Source: Oegoconia quadripuncta (Eukaryota; Arthropoda; Insecta; Lepidoptera; Autostichidae). From it: a stretch of 64,000 nt of DNA. Both the position numbers and the translations under genes were made by a program. A model generated the notes under the pieces. The model searched no databases. It was not told where the DNA came from and saw nothing but the letters and a program-made list of their open reading frames with translations. Positions within the stretch are counted from its first letter, which is position 1, and every line of letters starts with the position of its first letter. The stretch lies in assembly GCA_949316235.1 (NCBI GenBank), contig OX438749.1:14030914-14094913 (forward strand), given 5' to 3'. Positions 43,620 through 55,348 of the stretch are shown here, piece by piece.

Positions 43620-43860
43620 TCTCCCAAACAGGGATCTCCTCAACAGTTAATAGTCATCATCATCATATCAGCCGAAAGACGTCCATTGCTGGACAAAGGC
43701 CTCCTCTAAAGATCTCCACAACGATCGGTTCGCGCTGCCCTTATCTAGGGGCTTCCAGCGATCTTAACCAAATCGTCGGTCCATCTTGTTGGGGGCCTGC
43801 CAGTTCTGCGTCTTCCGGTGCGTGGTCGCCACTCGAGAATCTTTCGAGAAATCTTCGTAC
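43620..43860 (-). pseudogene. 3' end of an RTE-type LINE
   Basis: Same family and orientation as 19915-20170. On the plus strand both start with tctcccaaac..ggatctcctc and have atcatcatcatatcagccg, ctggacaaaggc and aacgatcggt. It is more diverged and shorter toward its right end. Confidence 0.7.
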
Positions 43861-45856
43861 TATATCGGTCACCTTATACTTGTACTTATAAATGAAGATA
43901 ATTTATAAATTTAATTAATACATTTGGTAATAATTCAATAAGTTTGCTATTGTTGTAACCGTCACTATCGAAGAGCGAGGATTCCTGGTAGAGGTATTTA
44001 TTTCTTAGGGGTCCTTAGTACTCAAACACTGTATTGAAAACTATGGTTACATAATAAATCATTGTCATTTTATATGAAGTTTTGCGTAGAAAGGAATAAT
44101 TAAAAAGTATTTCATGAACATGGTGATCTGGTATATGCCACCAAATATCTATCGGGAACTTTACAATCACAAACACCTCTTAAGAACCCTTTACAATGTT
44201 TCACACATATGATGATAGAAGCCGCGAAGCCTCTCACAAGTACTTTATTATGTAATGTAAAGGACCATCTCTGAATATCTTCCAAAAAGTTTGTGTTTTG
44301 TACCTTCCACTGTAGGTTAATACATCGGCCTGTATAGTAATAGTTCAAAATGGTCACACACTGCTCCGATATTCCCTACATTATCTCGCCGGAAGTCTAT
44401 GCATGCTTTGATCGTGATAAGTGCTGAACTATCTCTTGCTTAGGTAGTATTAATCGGTCAGTCGAATATACTCGGAGTGCAGTCGCGGGGGGTAAGGTCT
44501 GGGCGCTTACCGTATTACCTACTACTACTACATAAACAAATGACACGCTCAGGTGTGGGTGAAGTGTTCAGGGCTACCTACCTGAGATAGATATCTAGTT
44601 AATGGATAATCTTGTTAATGTAAATCTAATTCTTTTATATAATTATCTTAATATATTCAGCTTTTTCGACTGAATTTTATTACGTCAGAAACAACTCACA
44701 ACATTCAGTTAGGTACACTTCACAATAAACGTAACTTTTCTGTTATTTACGGTTAAAATATTTGATAACTAAAAACAAAACAAGAAGTTTATAGGCTATT
44801 TTTGCTGCTCATTTTTTCTTTGATTAATTAATTCTTTTATTTACCCAATGTTGATGAGATAAAATCGGAGAATAGGTTGCTTTACGATTTATACAATATT
44901 AGATTAGTTTACATTTTACAATTCATGAAATAAGTCTGAATCTGAAAGTGTAAATTTTATTTTCCAATTACCTATTTACATAACTATTTGCCCTACATAA
45001 CAATACAGCTAACTTGCCAACCTAGTGCGGGGCGGGGTGCGGTACCGCCGATCGGTGGGAGGGTGGGAGTGAATTCTGTACGTTAGTACTATATTAATTT
45101 TGTGCCCTGGATTAAAACAAAGAATACTTTTTATCCTGATAAAGTGAGTAGTTCCCGCGGGATAAACAAATTTCCGCTATAAAGTTTTTCCACGCAGGCG
45201 AAGCACTCGGTCCGCGTGGTGTATTGTAGCCCAAAGGCTCCTGGTGAGAGGAAGCTGTGCCCCAACGGAGCGTAACGCTGTTGACTGTCGATACACAATG
45301 CAACAAATGAATTCCTGTAAGGTATTAATACTGAGTGAAAAAATGCAGTCGGTGGAAGGAATACCATAACAAATTTGACCCGTTTCAGTTTTAATATTAG
45401 GAAAAACATAATCACAAGATTTTTTTTACAAGTCTCACACAATTATAACTTCAAATAATAAATAACCATTGAGTTATGATAATAAACCCTATATTAATAG
45501 CTAAAACCACATCAACGTAATTTCATTTAAAATATGAAGGACAAAGGAATAAAGCTAATAAAAATTACTATAAGTATACCTAGCGTTAGTAATTTCTAAA
45601 GCATTATAATTTTATTCCATTTACTCGTAGCTAATGAAGGTTTATATTTCACCTCATTGAAATTCCGCCTTGTCACTCAAAAACAAGTATCGTATGCTAT
45701 CAGTACCTAAGGTAAGTAAGAGTGGGTTCATGTTACAAAGACTATATAAACTCTCAATTTTGTCTAAGTATTCTTGCCTTGTTTGTAAAGAGGCGACTTA
45801 GTAGACTGTAATAGGATGACAGGGTGTTATTTTCTTCATTATAATCAACTTCTTTC
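43861..45856. other. No gene; one Helitron-like fragment
   Basis: 45095-45205 (ccctggattaaaac ... gttcccgcgggataaacaaa ... cacgcaggcgaagc) is a fragment of the same family as 48470-48718. A GC-rich patch lies at 45025-45070. Minus-strand frames at 44112-44357 and 45131-45442 have no recognised domain. Confidence 0.45.
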
Positions 45857-46082
45857 CGACCGCGGCTTCGCCTGCATTGAATAACTTTACCGCGGAAATT
45901 TGTTTATCCCGCGGGAACTATTCACTTTATCGGGATCATAAGTATCCTATGGCTTATTCCAGAGTATGTTCTACCTATATACCAAGTTTCATCCGAATCC
46001 GTTCATCCATTTCGCCGTGATTTAACAAAAAACAAGCAATTAAACAAACATTCAAACTTTCGCATTTATAATATTAGTTAGA
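45857..46082 (-). mobile_element. Short Helitron-like element, 3' end lost
   Basis: Reverse complement of the family: gcggcttcgcctgc near the left, then atcccgcgggaac, ttcatccgaatccgttc and, at the right, actttcgcatttataatatta, the typical start of the family in reverse. The CTAG end is missing. Confidence 0.65.
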
Positions 46083-47149
46083 TTATAATCGCCTAACACG
46101 AGGAGAATAAAGCGAAATTCACTTATCGACAGGACATACCTACACTGGCAGGGATGAGTGCAGTCGAATTTCTTCTCAATCTACATTAATCTGCATTTTA
46201 TAGAAATCCCCACTGTTATTATAAAAGTAAGTTGGCTAAAACATTGTGTGAATTTGTCTATTTGCCAATTCAATATTTTTTTTTCATATTGTACATTCGC
46301 GTTCAAAATTGCAATCTTAACAAGTTCATGGACACTGAACCAGACACAATAGAGGTTTTATTGTTATTAAGTCTATATAGAAGCATATGCGTTCAGTGTC
46401 CGTCAACGTGTTAATCCAAGTTCAAATATTTTTATCAAACATCTTTGAAAATCTATTCAATTCAATTCAATTTAATAATGTGAAACACCAGGTATAAAAG
46501 ATGTTAGTAAATATTATGGTATAAGTAACACTGTGATCTACCATTTTGGCATACAAAAAAATTGTTAGTTATTTATCTAAGGTAGGTACATAGGCTTATC
46601 TAAGATGGTAGGAAATTTTTGCAAAAAAAAAAAAACAAAATATATCTAAAGATAACGCCTTTAGTCTTGTGCAAGCAGAAGAACGTATTACGCAAGAATA
46701 GTAACGTACTACGCAATCGTTTGATTTAAGACTATCACTGCACTTTAAAACCCGTCTGTACATCTAAAGAGTGTAAATTTAAGTACTTTTAAGCTGTAAA
46801 CACCGTAAAGTGCTACTTGAGTACATTTTATTACACAGAATTTATAAAAATTTACAAAAAAATTAAAAAGAAAAACATGTTAAAAAAGACACCTTTTTAC
46901 ACGTCACGGAAAGCACGATTTTTTACATAAATATAACTTCCGAAACATTTAATTTAAATTTATTAGGGCTTTATCATTGCCAAAGTTTTGTAAAGTACTC
47001 TTTAATCATTATGAATTAGGAAATTGTATTGAACACACAATTATTGAATTGTAGTGAATACACTACAATTCAATAAATACAGTCTCTCGCATGTTAACAT
47101 TATATTGATCACTAAACACTACATTCACCAATAATTAAAAAAAAAAAAC
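46083..47149. other. No gene recognised
   Basis: AT-rich with A-runs. Frames at 46158-46414 carry no motif. Confidence 0.45.
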
Positions 47150-47615
47150 TATAAATTGAAAATTTAGAAAACCCCGAGAAAAAAATTTTTATTTCATCCA
47201 AATAAATCATACAAACGTGTTAAAAGTAAATATTTTCGAAACGGTTTAACCGATTTCCATCAAAAATGGTTAAGAAACGTATCCCTGATGTTAAACTTAG
47301 AAAAAAAAAACTAGAAAACCCTCGAACGACTATGATATAATCGAAATACACCAAAAAACAGTGTTAAAAGTTGAGTATTTTCGTAATGGTTATTGTTTGT
47401 TTGTTTGTTTGTAAACGCTTTATTGTACAAAAAAAGGTTTTTATCAAACGTAGCCTAGAACCTGTCCCCACTTTCAGTCTTTAATTATATAATCGCACTC
47501 AAATAGGATCACGCATTTACTTGAGATACGTACGGACAAAGACTGGCATACACACAACGCCGTCAAATAAATTTTCATCCGTCCCGTCATTTTTCATCGG
47601 AGGTCAATAAAGATT
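47150..47615 (+). repeat. Dispersed repeat, copy 2, interrupted by a (GTTT)n-tailed insert
   Basis: It matches 18195-18440 on both sides of an insert at 47393-47480 that begins tttgtttgtttgtttg and reads taaacgctttattgtac, the reverse of the recurring tail at 14701. Upstream, gaaaatttagaaaaccccgag (47158-47178) also occurs at 17890. Confidence 0.65.
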
Positions 47616-48229
47616 AATTCCAATTAGGTTTTAGAACGTTGGACCGAATATGTACACAATAATTATCGCAGTTACATACAAACGTTCACAGCAGTCTTAT
47701 ATTATTTTGCTTTCCAGTACTGTACACAAAAGTCCCATGTGTGACCCTCCTCGCGAATGGACGGTTAAAGCTTTGGACAGTGCTCGTTTACTATTTATTC
47801 ACAAGCCGGAGACCGTTTGACAACGAAAGTTCTTTGTCTACATACACAGTAAAGTGTAAAATTAGTCCATTGAATTGCCCGAGCATACCATTGGGCGCTC
47901 CTTTGGAGGACATAGTAAATGCGTTATACGTGAAGCAGCCGGGGGCCCAACAAAGGCTCTGTTACACAAGGGCTCTCGTTACCTGCGGCCTTAACTGGTC
48001 CACTTAACCTATACGATTTATACATACAGCTAGGTACGGCTACCAACTGCTTTTGTGGTCAGTGTATTGCAGTAGGTCATAAAGGCTCGGTAGGTACTTA
48101 TACGAGAACTCTATGTGAGTATGCAGGAATGGAATGTAATCTTGCAGGTAATCTATGAAGATTCAAATATAAAATAGAGTGTTAATATTTATCATACGGT
48201 GTAGATAATCCATACTTCCATCCATATTA
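47616..48229. other. Unassigned open frame region
   Basis: A frame of about 88 codons (47741-48004) in a somewhat GC-richer patch reads PLGAPLEDIVNALYVKQPG. It has no splice signals or family that I recognise, and I do not call a gene. Confidence 0.3.
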
Positions 48230-48718
48230 CTTTTACTTATGTTATAAATGTGAATGTCTGTCTGTTTGTCCGGCTTTCACGTCTAAGCTGAACCGATTGG
48301 ATTGAAATTTGGCAGAGTGGTAACCTGGCAACTTTATTAGGATATAAGCTACTTTAAACAAACATCCTAAAAGGAGCATTTCGAGCTTACGATAAAGTAT
48401 TAACTCGCGGGCGAAGTCGCAGGCGGAAAGCTACTTATTAAATAATTTAGGAAACGGAAAGGCATTCTTCTAACTAATATTATAAATCCGAAAGTTTGGA
48501 TGTTTGTTTGCTATCTGTTTGTTGCTCAATCACGGCGAAAAGAATGAACGGATTTGGATGAAATTTGGTATATAGGTAGAATATACCCTGGATTAAGATA
48601 TATTTTTTATAGGATATTTTTTATCCCGATAAAGTGTGTAGTTCCCACGGGATAAGCAAATTAAACATATCCGCGATAAAGTTATCACGCGCAGGCGAAG
48701 CCACGGGCGGAAATCTAG
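48230..48718 (+). mobile_element. Two tandem short Helitron-like elements
   Basis: The first (48230-48435) ends gggcgaagtcgcaggcggaa. The second (48469-48718) starts taactaatattataaatccg and ends cgaagccacgggcggaaatCTAG before T. They are diverged members of the family also seen at 15766-15963. Confidence 0.65.
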
Positions 48719-49329
48719 TTCATAATAAAATGGCTTCAGTAGGTACAGTATAATTAATCATACAGATCTATTACTAACTGCAGCATTCATTCTACAATGA
48801 TAGTTTAGACAAAAGTTTAGCTTGAATAGCAGCACGCTAGCTTAATCATGTCCAACAGCCCTGTATGAATATCTATAGATATGACGCCGACTGTACCTAC
48901 CAAAAAATTACCTCTATTTTGCAACGGGAGCGGAAAAAGCTTACCGCTTACAGCAGATCACACGATTCGTTGCTACATGGCGAAAGCTTCTCAATCTCTC
49001 ACGTCGTCAGATTTAACAGCAAATTAGGCAAAATTTGTTCCCGACGGATCCAGTGATAAGATGAAACTACTAATAAAATATTATCTATTCCAAACGAATA
49101 ACGTTTTAGTTCTAAATTGAAATTTTGTATTGAGAATTGAATATTTAAAATGTCTGGTCTGGAGGTGTAGTAAAGAGGTGCGGTATTCTACATCATGAGG
49201 CTTGGTCTTTTGTATACTAGATAAAATTCTTGTTACACCAATTGATGGAGCAGCGTGATTAGTATGGAGGACACACAAATTTGCAATTTAATAATAAAAA
49301 ATCTTTTAATTGACCAAATTAGCCTAATA
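48719..49329. other. No gene recognised
   Basis: The frame 48865-49056 and the minus-strand frame 49081-49278 are short and motif-free. Confidence 0.4.
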
Positions 49330-49599
49330 TACAGGGCGTCCCAAAGTTATGGGACATGAAGGGGAAGTACCTTAAATATTGTAGATAGTGAATTTTGCTC
49401 AAAGAAGACTTTATGTTATTTTTAAAAGTTAGTAATTCTGCATTCATAGATTTTCTAAAAATTACTTGCTTCGGCTGGGAATCGAACCGACTTAAATGTG
49501 AAAAAAAAAACACCCTACTTTTATGATGCCAATCGAAAGAATAGCTAAAAAATAATAACTCTGCCTAAGTAACATAGTATTTTAAAAGAAAGGAACAAC

Positions 49600-50043
49600 A
49601 TAAAATGATTGAGTCAAATTTCAAGAAAGTTATTTATTGCCGACGACGTTCGAAAAGTAGCGATATTATCATTCCAAAGATAGCATTGATTATTCGTAAA
49701 TAAGTACCCACTTCATAAAATAGGTACTAACATAGTTTTCCTTATTATAAGTGCACGTGTAGATGAAATGATAAAACTTGTATTTCAATACGTCCTCTGT
49801 AAGCTAGACAGAAGGCAAATTAAAAACAAAAATAAATAATTTATAATTTGAAAATGGAACAGTTTATGACAGCGTTTGTTTGAATGCATACTTTTTAAGA
49901 TATTTTAAAAAGAAGTGATATTTTTAAATGTTGTTCTTAAATTTGAAAATGGAACAGTATGTGCGAGCGTTTGTTTTTCGGATATTGATCTGTTTAGTCT
50001 CAATTCACTTACACAAGTGTTATTGTGTTAATTTATTGCGAAC
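49600..50043 (+). other. 5' leader of the mariner with short ORF and a direct repeat
   Basis: A 32-codon ORF starts at 49606 (MIESNFKKVIYC...) and stops near 49701. It becomes the N-terminus of the fused frame in the deleted copy. Two direct repeats of about 37 bases, atttgaaaatggaacagt ... gcgtttgttt, lie at 49846-49882 and 49941-49977, upstream of the transposase start. Confidence 0.75.
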
Positions 50044-51105
50044 ATGGCATATCAAGTAAGTTTTGATCTAATGGAAGCATATTTTTTGAACGATAAAGAT
50101 ATCTCTAGAAGTTTGCGGTGGTATGGCGTAAAATATCCTGATAAACAAATACCGTCTCGTAAAGTTTTGAAAAGGCTTGTGAACAATTTGAAAACTCTGG
50201 GACGTTTCGATAAACGCCCAAGAGAACCACAGCAAGAAAACCATACGATCAACGACGAAGAACTTGGTATTTTAATTTACTTTTCGGCTTTTCCGAAAGC
50301 ATCGGTGAGAGAAGGAGAACATGAAATTGGAGTTTCAAAAAGTAAAATACACCGTGTATTAAAAAAACACGGTTTTAAGAGTTATGTTGAAGGACGATTG
50401 GTTCAAAAATTACTTCCGGGCGATACAGAAAGGAGAAAAAATTTCTGTCTTGATATCCAGGCACGATTGCTCGAAGATCCAAATTTTTTGGATAATATTA
50501 TTTGGACAGACGAATCTAACTTTAGCAATAACGGTATGTATAACCGCAACAATAATCGTATTTGGTCTAAAGAAAATCCCCTACGAGTGACTGAAACTAA
50601 TAACCAAGTGCGTTTTTCACTCAACTGTTGGTGCGGACTTTTAAAAAACCGGGTTTTCTTAATCCATTTTTACCAAGGAACCTTGAACACAGAAAAGTAT
50701 TTAGGAATACTTCAAATTTTAAGGGATAAGATAAGAAACCATTCCGCGGCGGAGCAAGAAAACTTAATTTTCCAACAAGATGGAGCTCCGGCTCATAATA
50801 GTCGGAGAGCAGCAGATTTTCTAAATGAATGTTTTCCTACATGGATTGGTACAAATGGACCGATTAGATGGCCGGCCAGATCCCCGGACCTCACACCATT
50901 AGATTTCTTCTTTTGGGGATACGTGAAAGATATGCTATACAAAAAGCGATACGAGAACGTAGGCGAGTTGCAAACAGAATTGTGCCATATCACATCGAGT
51001 GTTCACCATAAAATGATTAGAAAATCAACAGGCAGCGGGCTCATTAAAAGATTGGCGATTTGCGTAAGACAAGAGGGATCACATTTTGAGCATTTAATTA
51101 ATTAA
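50044..51105 (+). CDS. Tc1/mariner-superfamily transposase, DD40D spacing
   Basis: 353 residues from an ATG. The first about 115 residues are the DNA-binding part (helix-turn-helix type; PSRKVLKRLVNNLKTLGRF, then VSKSKIHRVLKKHGF). The catalytic core shows WTDESNF (D156), FQQDGAPAHNS (D246) and WPARSPDLTPLDFFFWG (D287). Forty residues separate the second and third Asp, unlike DD34D mariner or DD34E Tc1. It cuts and pastes the element at TA sites in the nucleus. The frame has no stop and all three acidic residues, so it is probably functional. Subfamily naming needs a phylogeny; rosa-like DD41D and other wide-spacing groups are the nearest ideas. Confidence 0.93.
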   Translation: MAYQVSFDLMEAYFLNDKDISRSLRWYGVKYPDKQIPSRKVLKRLVNNLKTLGRFDKRPREPQQENHTINDEELGILIYFSAFPKASVREGEHEIGVSKSKIHRVLKKHGFKSYVEGRLVQKLLPGDTERRKNFCLDIQARLLEDPNFLDNIIWTDESNFSNNGMYNRNNNRIWSKENPLRVTETNNQVRFSLNCWCGLLKNRVFLIHFYQGTLNTEKYLGILQILRDKIRNHSAAEQENLIFQQDGAPAHNSRRAADFLNECFPTWIGTNGPIRWPARSPDLTPLDFFFWGYVKDMLYKKRYENVGELQTELCHITSSVHHKMIRKSTGSGLIKRLAICVRQEGSHFEHLIN

Positions 51106-51453
51106 TTTACAAAAAAATACCTACTTAATTGACTACGGCAGTTTCATGTATGTTTTTTATTTGATTAAAATGATTAATTTCACGTTGTTCCTTTCTTTTA
51201 AAATACTATGTTACTTAGGCAGAGTTATTATTTTTTAGCTATTCTTTCGATTGGCATCATAAAAGTAGGGTGTTTTTTTTTTCACATTTGAGTCGGTTCG
51301 ATTCCCAGCCGAAGCAAATAATTTTTAGAAAATCTATGAATGCAGAATTACTAACTTTTAAAAATAACATAAAGTCTTCTTTGAGCAAAATTCACTATCT
51401 ACGATATTTAAGGTACTTCCCCTTCATGTCCCATAACTTTGGGACGCCCTGTA

Positions 51454-51804
51454 TACATGATTTTTTTACTAGCTCCGACTTCTTCTTCATACGAAATACA
51501 TCAACAGTGAGCCTTAGTTTACAATCCTAAAAACAATTCTAAAACACAGCTCATGTATTGGTATTGAGTTGCATTTTCCACCAGCCCGCCGTTATATTAG
51601 GCCAAGCGCTTCCATCAAAATAGATTTTATTTGATGAAGAGCTCAAGGGGTGAAAACAATTTAATATCGCCCTATAAAACGATGCAGTGCGCAATGCAAT
51701 ATTCAGTCAAACGATTGTGTTGGTTGGGTGATCCGGAGCGTCCTCAAACAAGGGGACTGGTACGCGTCATCTACGTACGACACTCCATTGTGCGTATATT
51801 TATT
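51454..51804. other. No gene recognised
   Basis: Short frames only. No repeat partner found in the window. Confidence 0.4.
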
Positions 51805-52112
51805 TTATATACACAACGGGTTAGCACTTGACCTCAGTCATACCTGATGTTAAGTGAAGATGAGGCCGAAGGTCGTAGCGTACTGACCCGGAAACCCCAT
51901 CTTATTTGGGGGACTGGCTATCTTATCTCTGACAACCGGAACACAACAATGCTATTAACATTGCTGTTCGGTGGCAGATTTAGATAAGATGGTGGTAGCT
52001 AGCCTGGTGGACATTTAATATATCCTACTACCAACCAAACCGAGTACTAAATATGTACCCTGCTGGGGATCGAACCTGTGACCACCGAAACGTAAACCCA
52101 ATGTTATGACAG
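51805..52112 (-). mobile_element. SINE family B
   Basis: acaacgggttagcacttgac at the left, B-box ggttcgatccccagcaggg on the minus strand near 52060-52078, and a truncated head after aacattgggtttacg. Confidence 0.82.
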
Positions 52113-53019
52113 TCTTTACGCCCAAAATAGGATTATTTGACAATAAGGCGAATCACATGCTGCCCGAAGCATGGTGTGGAGCTGATGAACTTTTGTTTTA
52201 TTAACTATTTTATAATTAATTATTTTATTAACTATATGTTTCTTTTTCTTGTAGCAAAACATATCCCCAATTTTTAATTTAAAAAAGGTTAATAATTATT
52301 TAGCATCAAGCAAATACATGCATACCACAAGTGTATACTGATAAGAAAAATTGTTTCATGAGTATATGATTCATCCTAACATAATATTTACAAAAAGGCA
52401 AAATATAAACACAACTTCGTCTATCAAAAACAGAAAATTATGGACAAAAGAATATATTGTATAAAGGGGAACGGTTGTAGGTATGCCTTATAGTCTACAA
52501 AATATAACTTTCCTACAAATAAACTTAAGGCTTATACTAATATGTAAGTAATAATTAGGACGAAAAAGAACGTTCAAATTCTGAAATCGGATAATGTAAT
52601 TTAAGTTAAGAAACACTTAAAGTAATAATAGCAGTTATTGTCATATTACAGGTTTGAAATATGTCCACAGCCATACCTACAATAGTTAATTTCCAAGGAA
52701 TGCATGAATAGCTGAGCGTGTGATTCTCGTAGCGCTCGCTTGCAGTTGGCTCAAGAGCCTCATTTGAAATTCATATAGTTGACTACAAGGATATACAGCT
52801 AAGTAGCGAATGACTGTTAAACTCTCATAGATGCCGTCTATAGACGCTAATAGCTTGTAATAAAGAATATATATCGGAACGTTATACCAGCCGAATTACA
52901 TTCGTCGATCAAACGCTACATAGAACGAACAGAACGCCTTTTACAATACAATCGTTTGTCGATTGGAGCGATTCGTCGAAATACAGCTACCGAAAAGTCT
53001 AATCAAGTTCATGTAAATT
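52113..53019. other. No gene recognised (possibly intron of the 53026 exon)
   Basis: AT-rich to 52680. 52690-52990 is slightly more mixed with repeated cgtcgat/cgattcgtcg words. No exon is evident. Confidence 0.4.
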
Positions 53020-53025
53020 ACTTAC

Positions 53026-53259
53026 CATTTCCCAGTTTTGTATACCATATCTATTGGAGCTGTATCCGGCGCAGCTGCCGTTCGCACGGATTAGTGCGGC
53101 TCCCTCGTCCATAACATAGCTACGGGAACACAGCCATGCCAAAGCACGCACACTTATAACCCAACTAGTGGTAAATGTAGATAATATCACTATATCACGA
53201 GGTCTTTTATAATGTGTGGTTGTTTGTGCATTTTTTTTTATACATTTCGCGGTTTTCAT
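53026..53259 (-). CDS. Candidate first coding exon, unrecognised membrane or secreted protein
   Basis: Minus strand: the ATG at 53259 opens a frame of exactly 78 codons that ends at a consensus donor (GAAATG/GTAAGT, donor starting 53025), phase 0. Residues about 24-45 are hydrophobic (IVILSTFTTSWVISVRALAW), compatible with a late signal anchor. The GC-richer second half reads DEGAALIRANGSCAGYSSNR, YGIQNWEM. Alternatively the true exon starts at an internal acceptor (cccgtag, ending 53131) and is about 105 bases long in the same frame. No known family. A SINE (53292 onward) lies just upstream. Confidence 0.4.
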
Positions 53260-53291
53260 TATCAAAATAGTATCGAACTTTAATTATAAAG

Positions 53292-53622
53292 TCCGCCTCC
53301 GTGGCTCAATGTAAACAACATTGGGTTTACGTTTCGGTGGTCACAGGTTCGATCCCCGCGGGGTACATATTTAGTACTCGGTTTGGTTGGTAGTAGGATA
53401 TATTAAATGTCCACCAGGCTAGCTACCACCATCTTATCTAAATCTGCCACCAAACAGCAATGTTAATGGCATTGCTGTGTTCCGGTTGTCAGAGATAATA
53501 TAGCCAGTCCACCAAATAAGATGGGGTTTCCGGGTCAGTACGCTACCACTTTCGGCCTCATCTTCACTTAACATCAGGTGTGATTGAGGTCAAGTGCTAA
53601 CCCGTTGTGGATAAAAAAAAAC
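53292..53622 (+). mobile_element. SINE family B, full-length plus-strand copy
   Basis: The head cgcctccgtggctcaatgta carries the A-box-like tggctcaatg. The B-box ggttcgatcc is perfect. The body ctagctaccaccatcttatc and the end aagtgctaacccgttgtgg lead to an A-run (53614-53622). Confidence 0.9.
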
Positions 53623-53783
53623 ACGTGTCAAACTATTTTGACTTTGATTAAATCCTAAAAGTGTCTATGTAACTTCTTCGAATGAGAATTTTGTATGTGA
53701 CCGTACGCTGAAAATCTGTTCTTTGAATATAATAATGCCTTCCGGGCGCTGTTGGGGTTGTCGTGATACTGTAGTCATCGAAG

Positions 53784-53963
53784 ATGTTTGCTGAGGCGCG
53801 CATCGACGGTTTTCATGCAATAATGCGTAAGAGAATTGCATCCCTGATTCGCCGGGTACGGGGAAGCCCTAACCGCGTCCTGCAGACTGTGGTAGACCGA
53901 ATGGACACGGAGTGTCCGATCATGGCACACTGGACGAGGGTACACATCACAGCGCCGTCTTGA
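53784..53963 (+). pseudogene. C-terminus of a LINE reverse transcriptase ORF
   Basis: The frame reads MFAEARIDGFHAIMRKRIAS, LIRRVRGSPNRVL and a final HWTRVHI before TGA. The FxxLxRKRxASLxRRVxGSSN-type block closes the ORF in a group of lepidopteran LINEs. Only about 60 codons remain. Confidence 0.6.
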
Positions 53964-55236
53964 ATAGTGGATTGTTGGATTATTTTCTTTAAATTCTATT
54001 TCACTTAACAAATGTGGAATATCTGAATTAAAAATTTTGAATACTACTCGTCAAATGACTATTCTAGATGGCGCGTGAAACATAATAGGCATGTCTTATT
54101 ACCTACTTTGTCTTTGGTAGAAAAGTTTCTTTTTTCTCTGTTTATTCGTCGCCGTCAGATATATTATATATTCATTATGGTTATCTGGATAGAGCCACAA
54201 CCAGTATCATCTCGGGCGTATGGTTCCACGTGCCTGAAATAGCTCAAGCCTCAATAAGTACCTATGTAGGTATATTAGACCTACTACGGTGGTGTAGTTG
54301 GTTTTTTTTTATGCATAACGGGTTGGTACTTGAGGAATTGTGTAGTCAATATACGCGGAACTTTGCCTTTATATTTGCAAAAACATGGATATCGTAAATA
54401 TTTAATTGGAATGGTAGGTAGGTATATACAAAAAATTACGTTAAAACGATTCTCTCTCAATTGCCATATATATTTCTCGGAAATGGACAAAATAGATTTA
54501 TTTTTACTTTGTAAGAGGATATGCGTGATTTGATTCGTACGAGGAAAATGAATTCAGATCCTTTGTGTATTTTAATTGGAATTGAGTTGGAGAGCCCTTT
54601 GGATAAGATGGCGTGGCGTATTTTCTTCTTCGTCATTGTGTGAATTGTTGTTGATTAGTCAAAAATATACAATAAATTCGGCAATTATTTTAGGAAATAT
54701 ATATGTCATGAATAGCGATAAATTAGCGACGAAATGTATAATGTAAAAGTATTATGAATACCATGGTGCGCAGTTTGCTACAAGAAGTGAACATGGTGGC
54801 GCTGGTATCACCTGAAATGGCGCGGTGACGACGTTTACAGTAATATATTAGGTGTGCACATCAAAATGAATAAGCTCTTTGCTACCAGCCTACAAAGGAG
54901 TTGGAGAATGACTCTGATTACCCACTATCACCGGAACCGGAATAATCCGGTGAGTCGTTATTAATAAGAAGTTGGTCACAGAAATTGAGCAAGGAGTAAT
55001 TATAGACTAGGCAGGTTGAATTTCACAGACTGCACGCGAAGGCCAAGTTGTATGGCATGAGGGGGCGTGCATATGTTTACTCTTCACCAGTAAGCATCTC
55101 AGGTTCCATATATGATATATATGAGGGTAAGTGGAATGTTATTACCACCTTACTTAAAGATTTAAGGTTATCGGGCCTAGTGTCATTCTGAAATCCCATT
55201 CGCTTTTATTGGCTGGATATTATATTGCCATTTCCC
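53964..55236. other. No gene; small SINE B remnant
   Basis: 54300-54335 (gttttttttatgcataacgggttggtacttga) is the last 30 bases of SINE family B. The rest is AT-rich and unassigned. Confidence 0.45.
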
Positions 55237-55348
55237 GAGCTACCCTATTCTATTCTATTCTTATATTTGCCATGGGGTTGGACATACGCCCAAAGGCACC
55301 TCGACCCAATCGGGATCTTTTGTGCACTTCCCCTGCTTTCGCTCTCTC

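Larger units (their letters stand above)
49332..51451 (+). mobile_element. Complete mariner-like DNA transposon with 268 bp inverted repeats
   Basis: The ends cagggcgtcccaaag... are flanked by TA (49330-49331, 51452-51453). The left arm 49332-49599 and right arm 51184-51451 are nearly identical (a few changes, for example attgtag/atcgtag). Each arm contains a tRNA B-box-like ggttcgattcccagccg. One intact transposase lies between. Total 2120 bp. Intact ORF and matching ends make it a candidate for an active autonomous copy. Confidence 0.95.

Noticed and set aside
47741..48007. 88-codon plus-strand frame in a GC-richer patch
   Set aside because: No ATG-centred start, splice signals or recognisable domain; kept only as unassigned.
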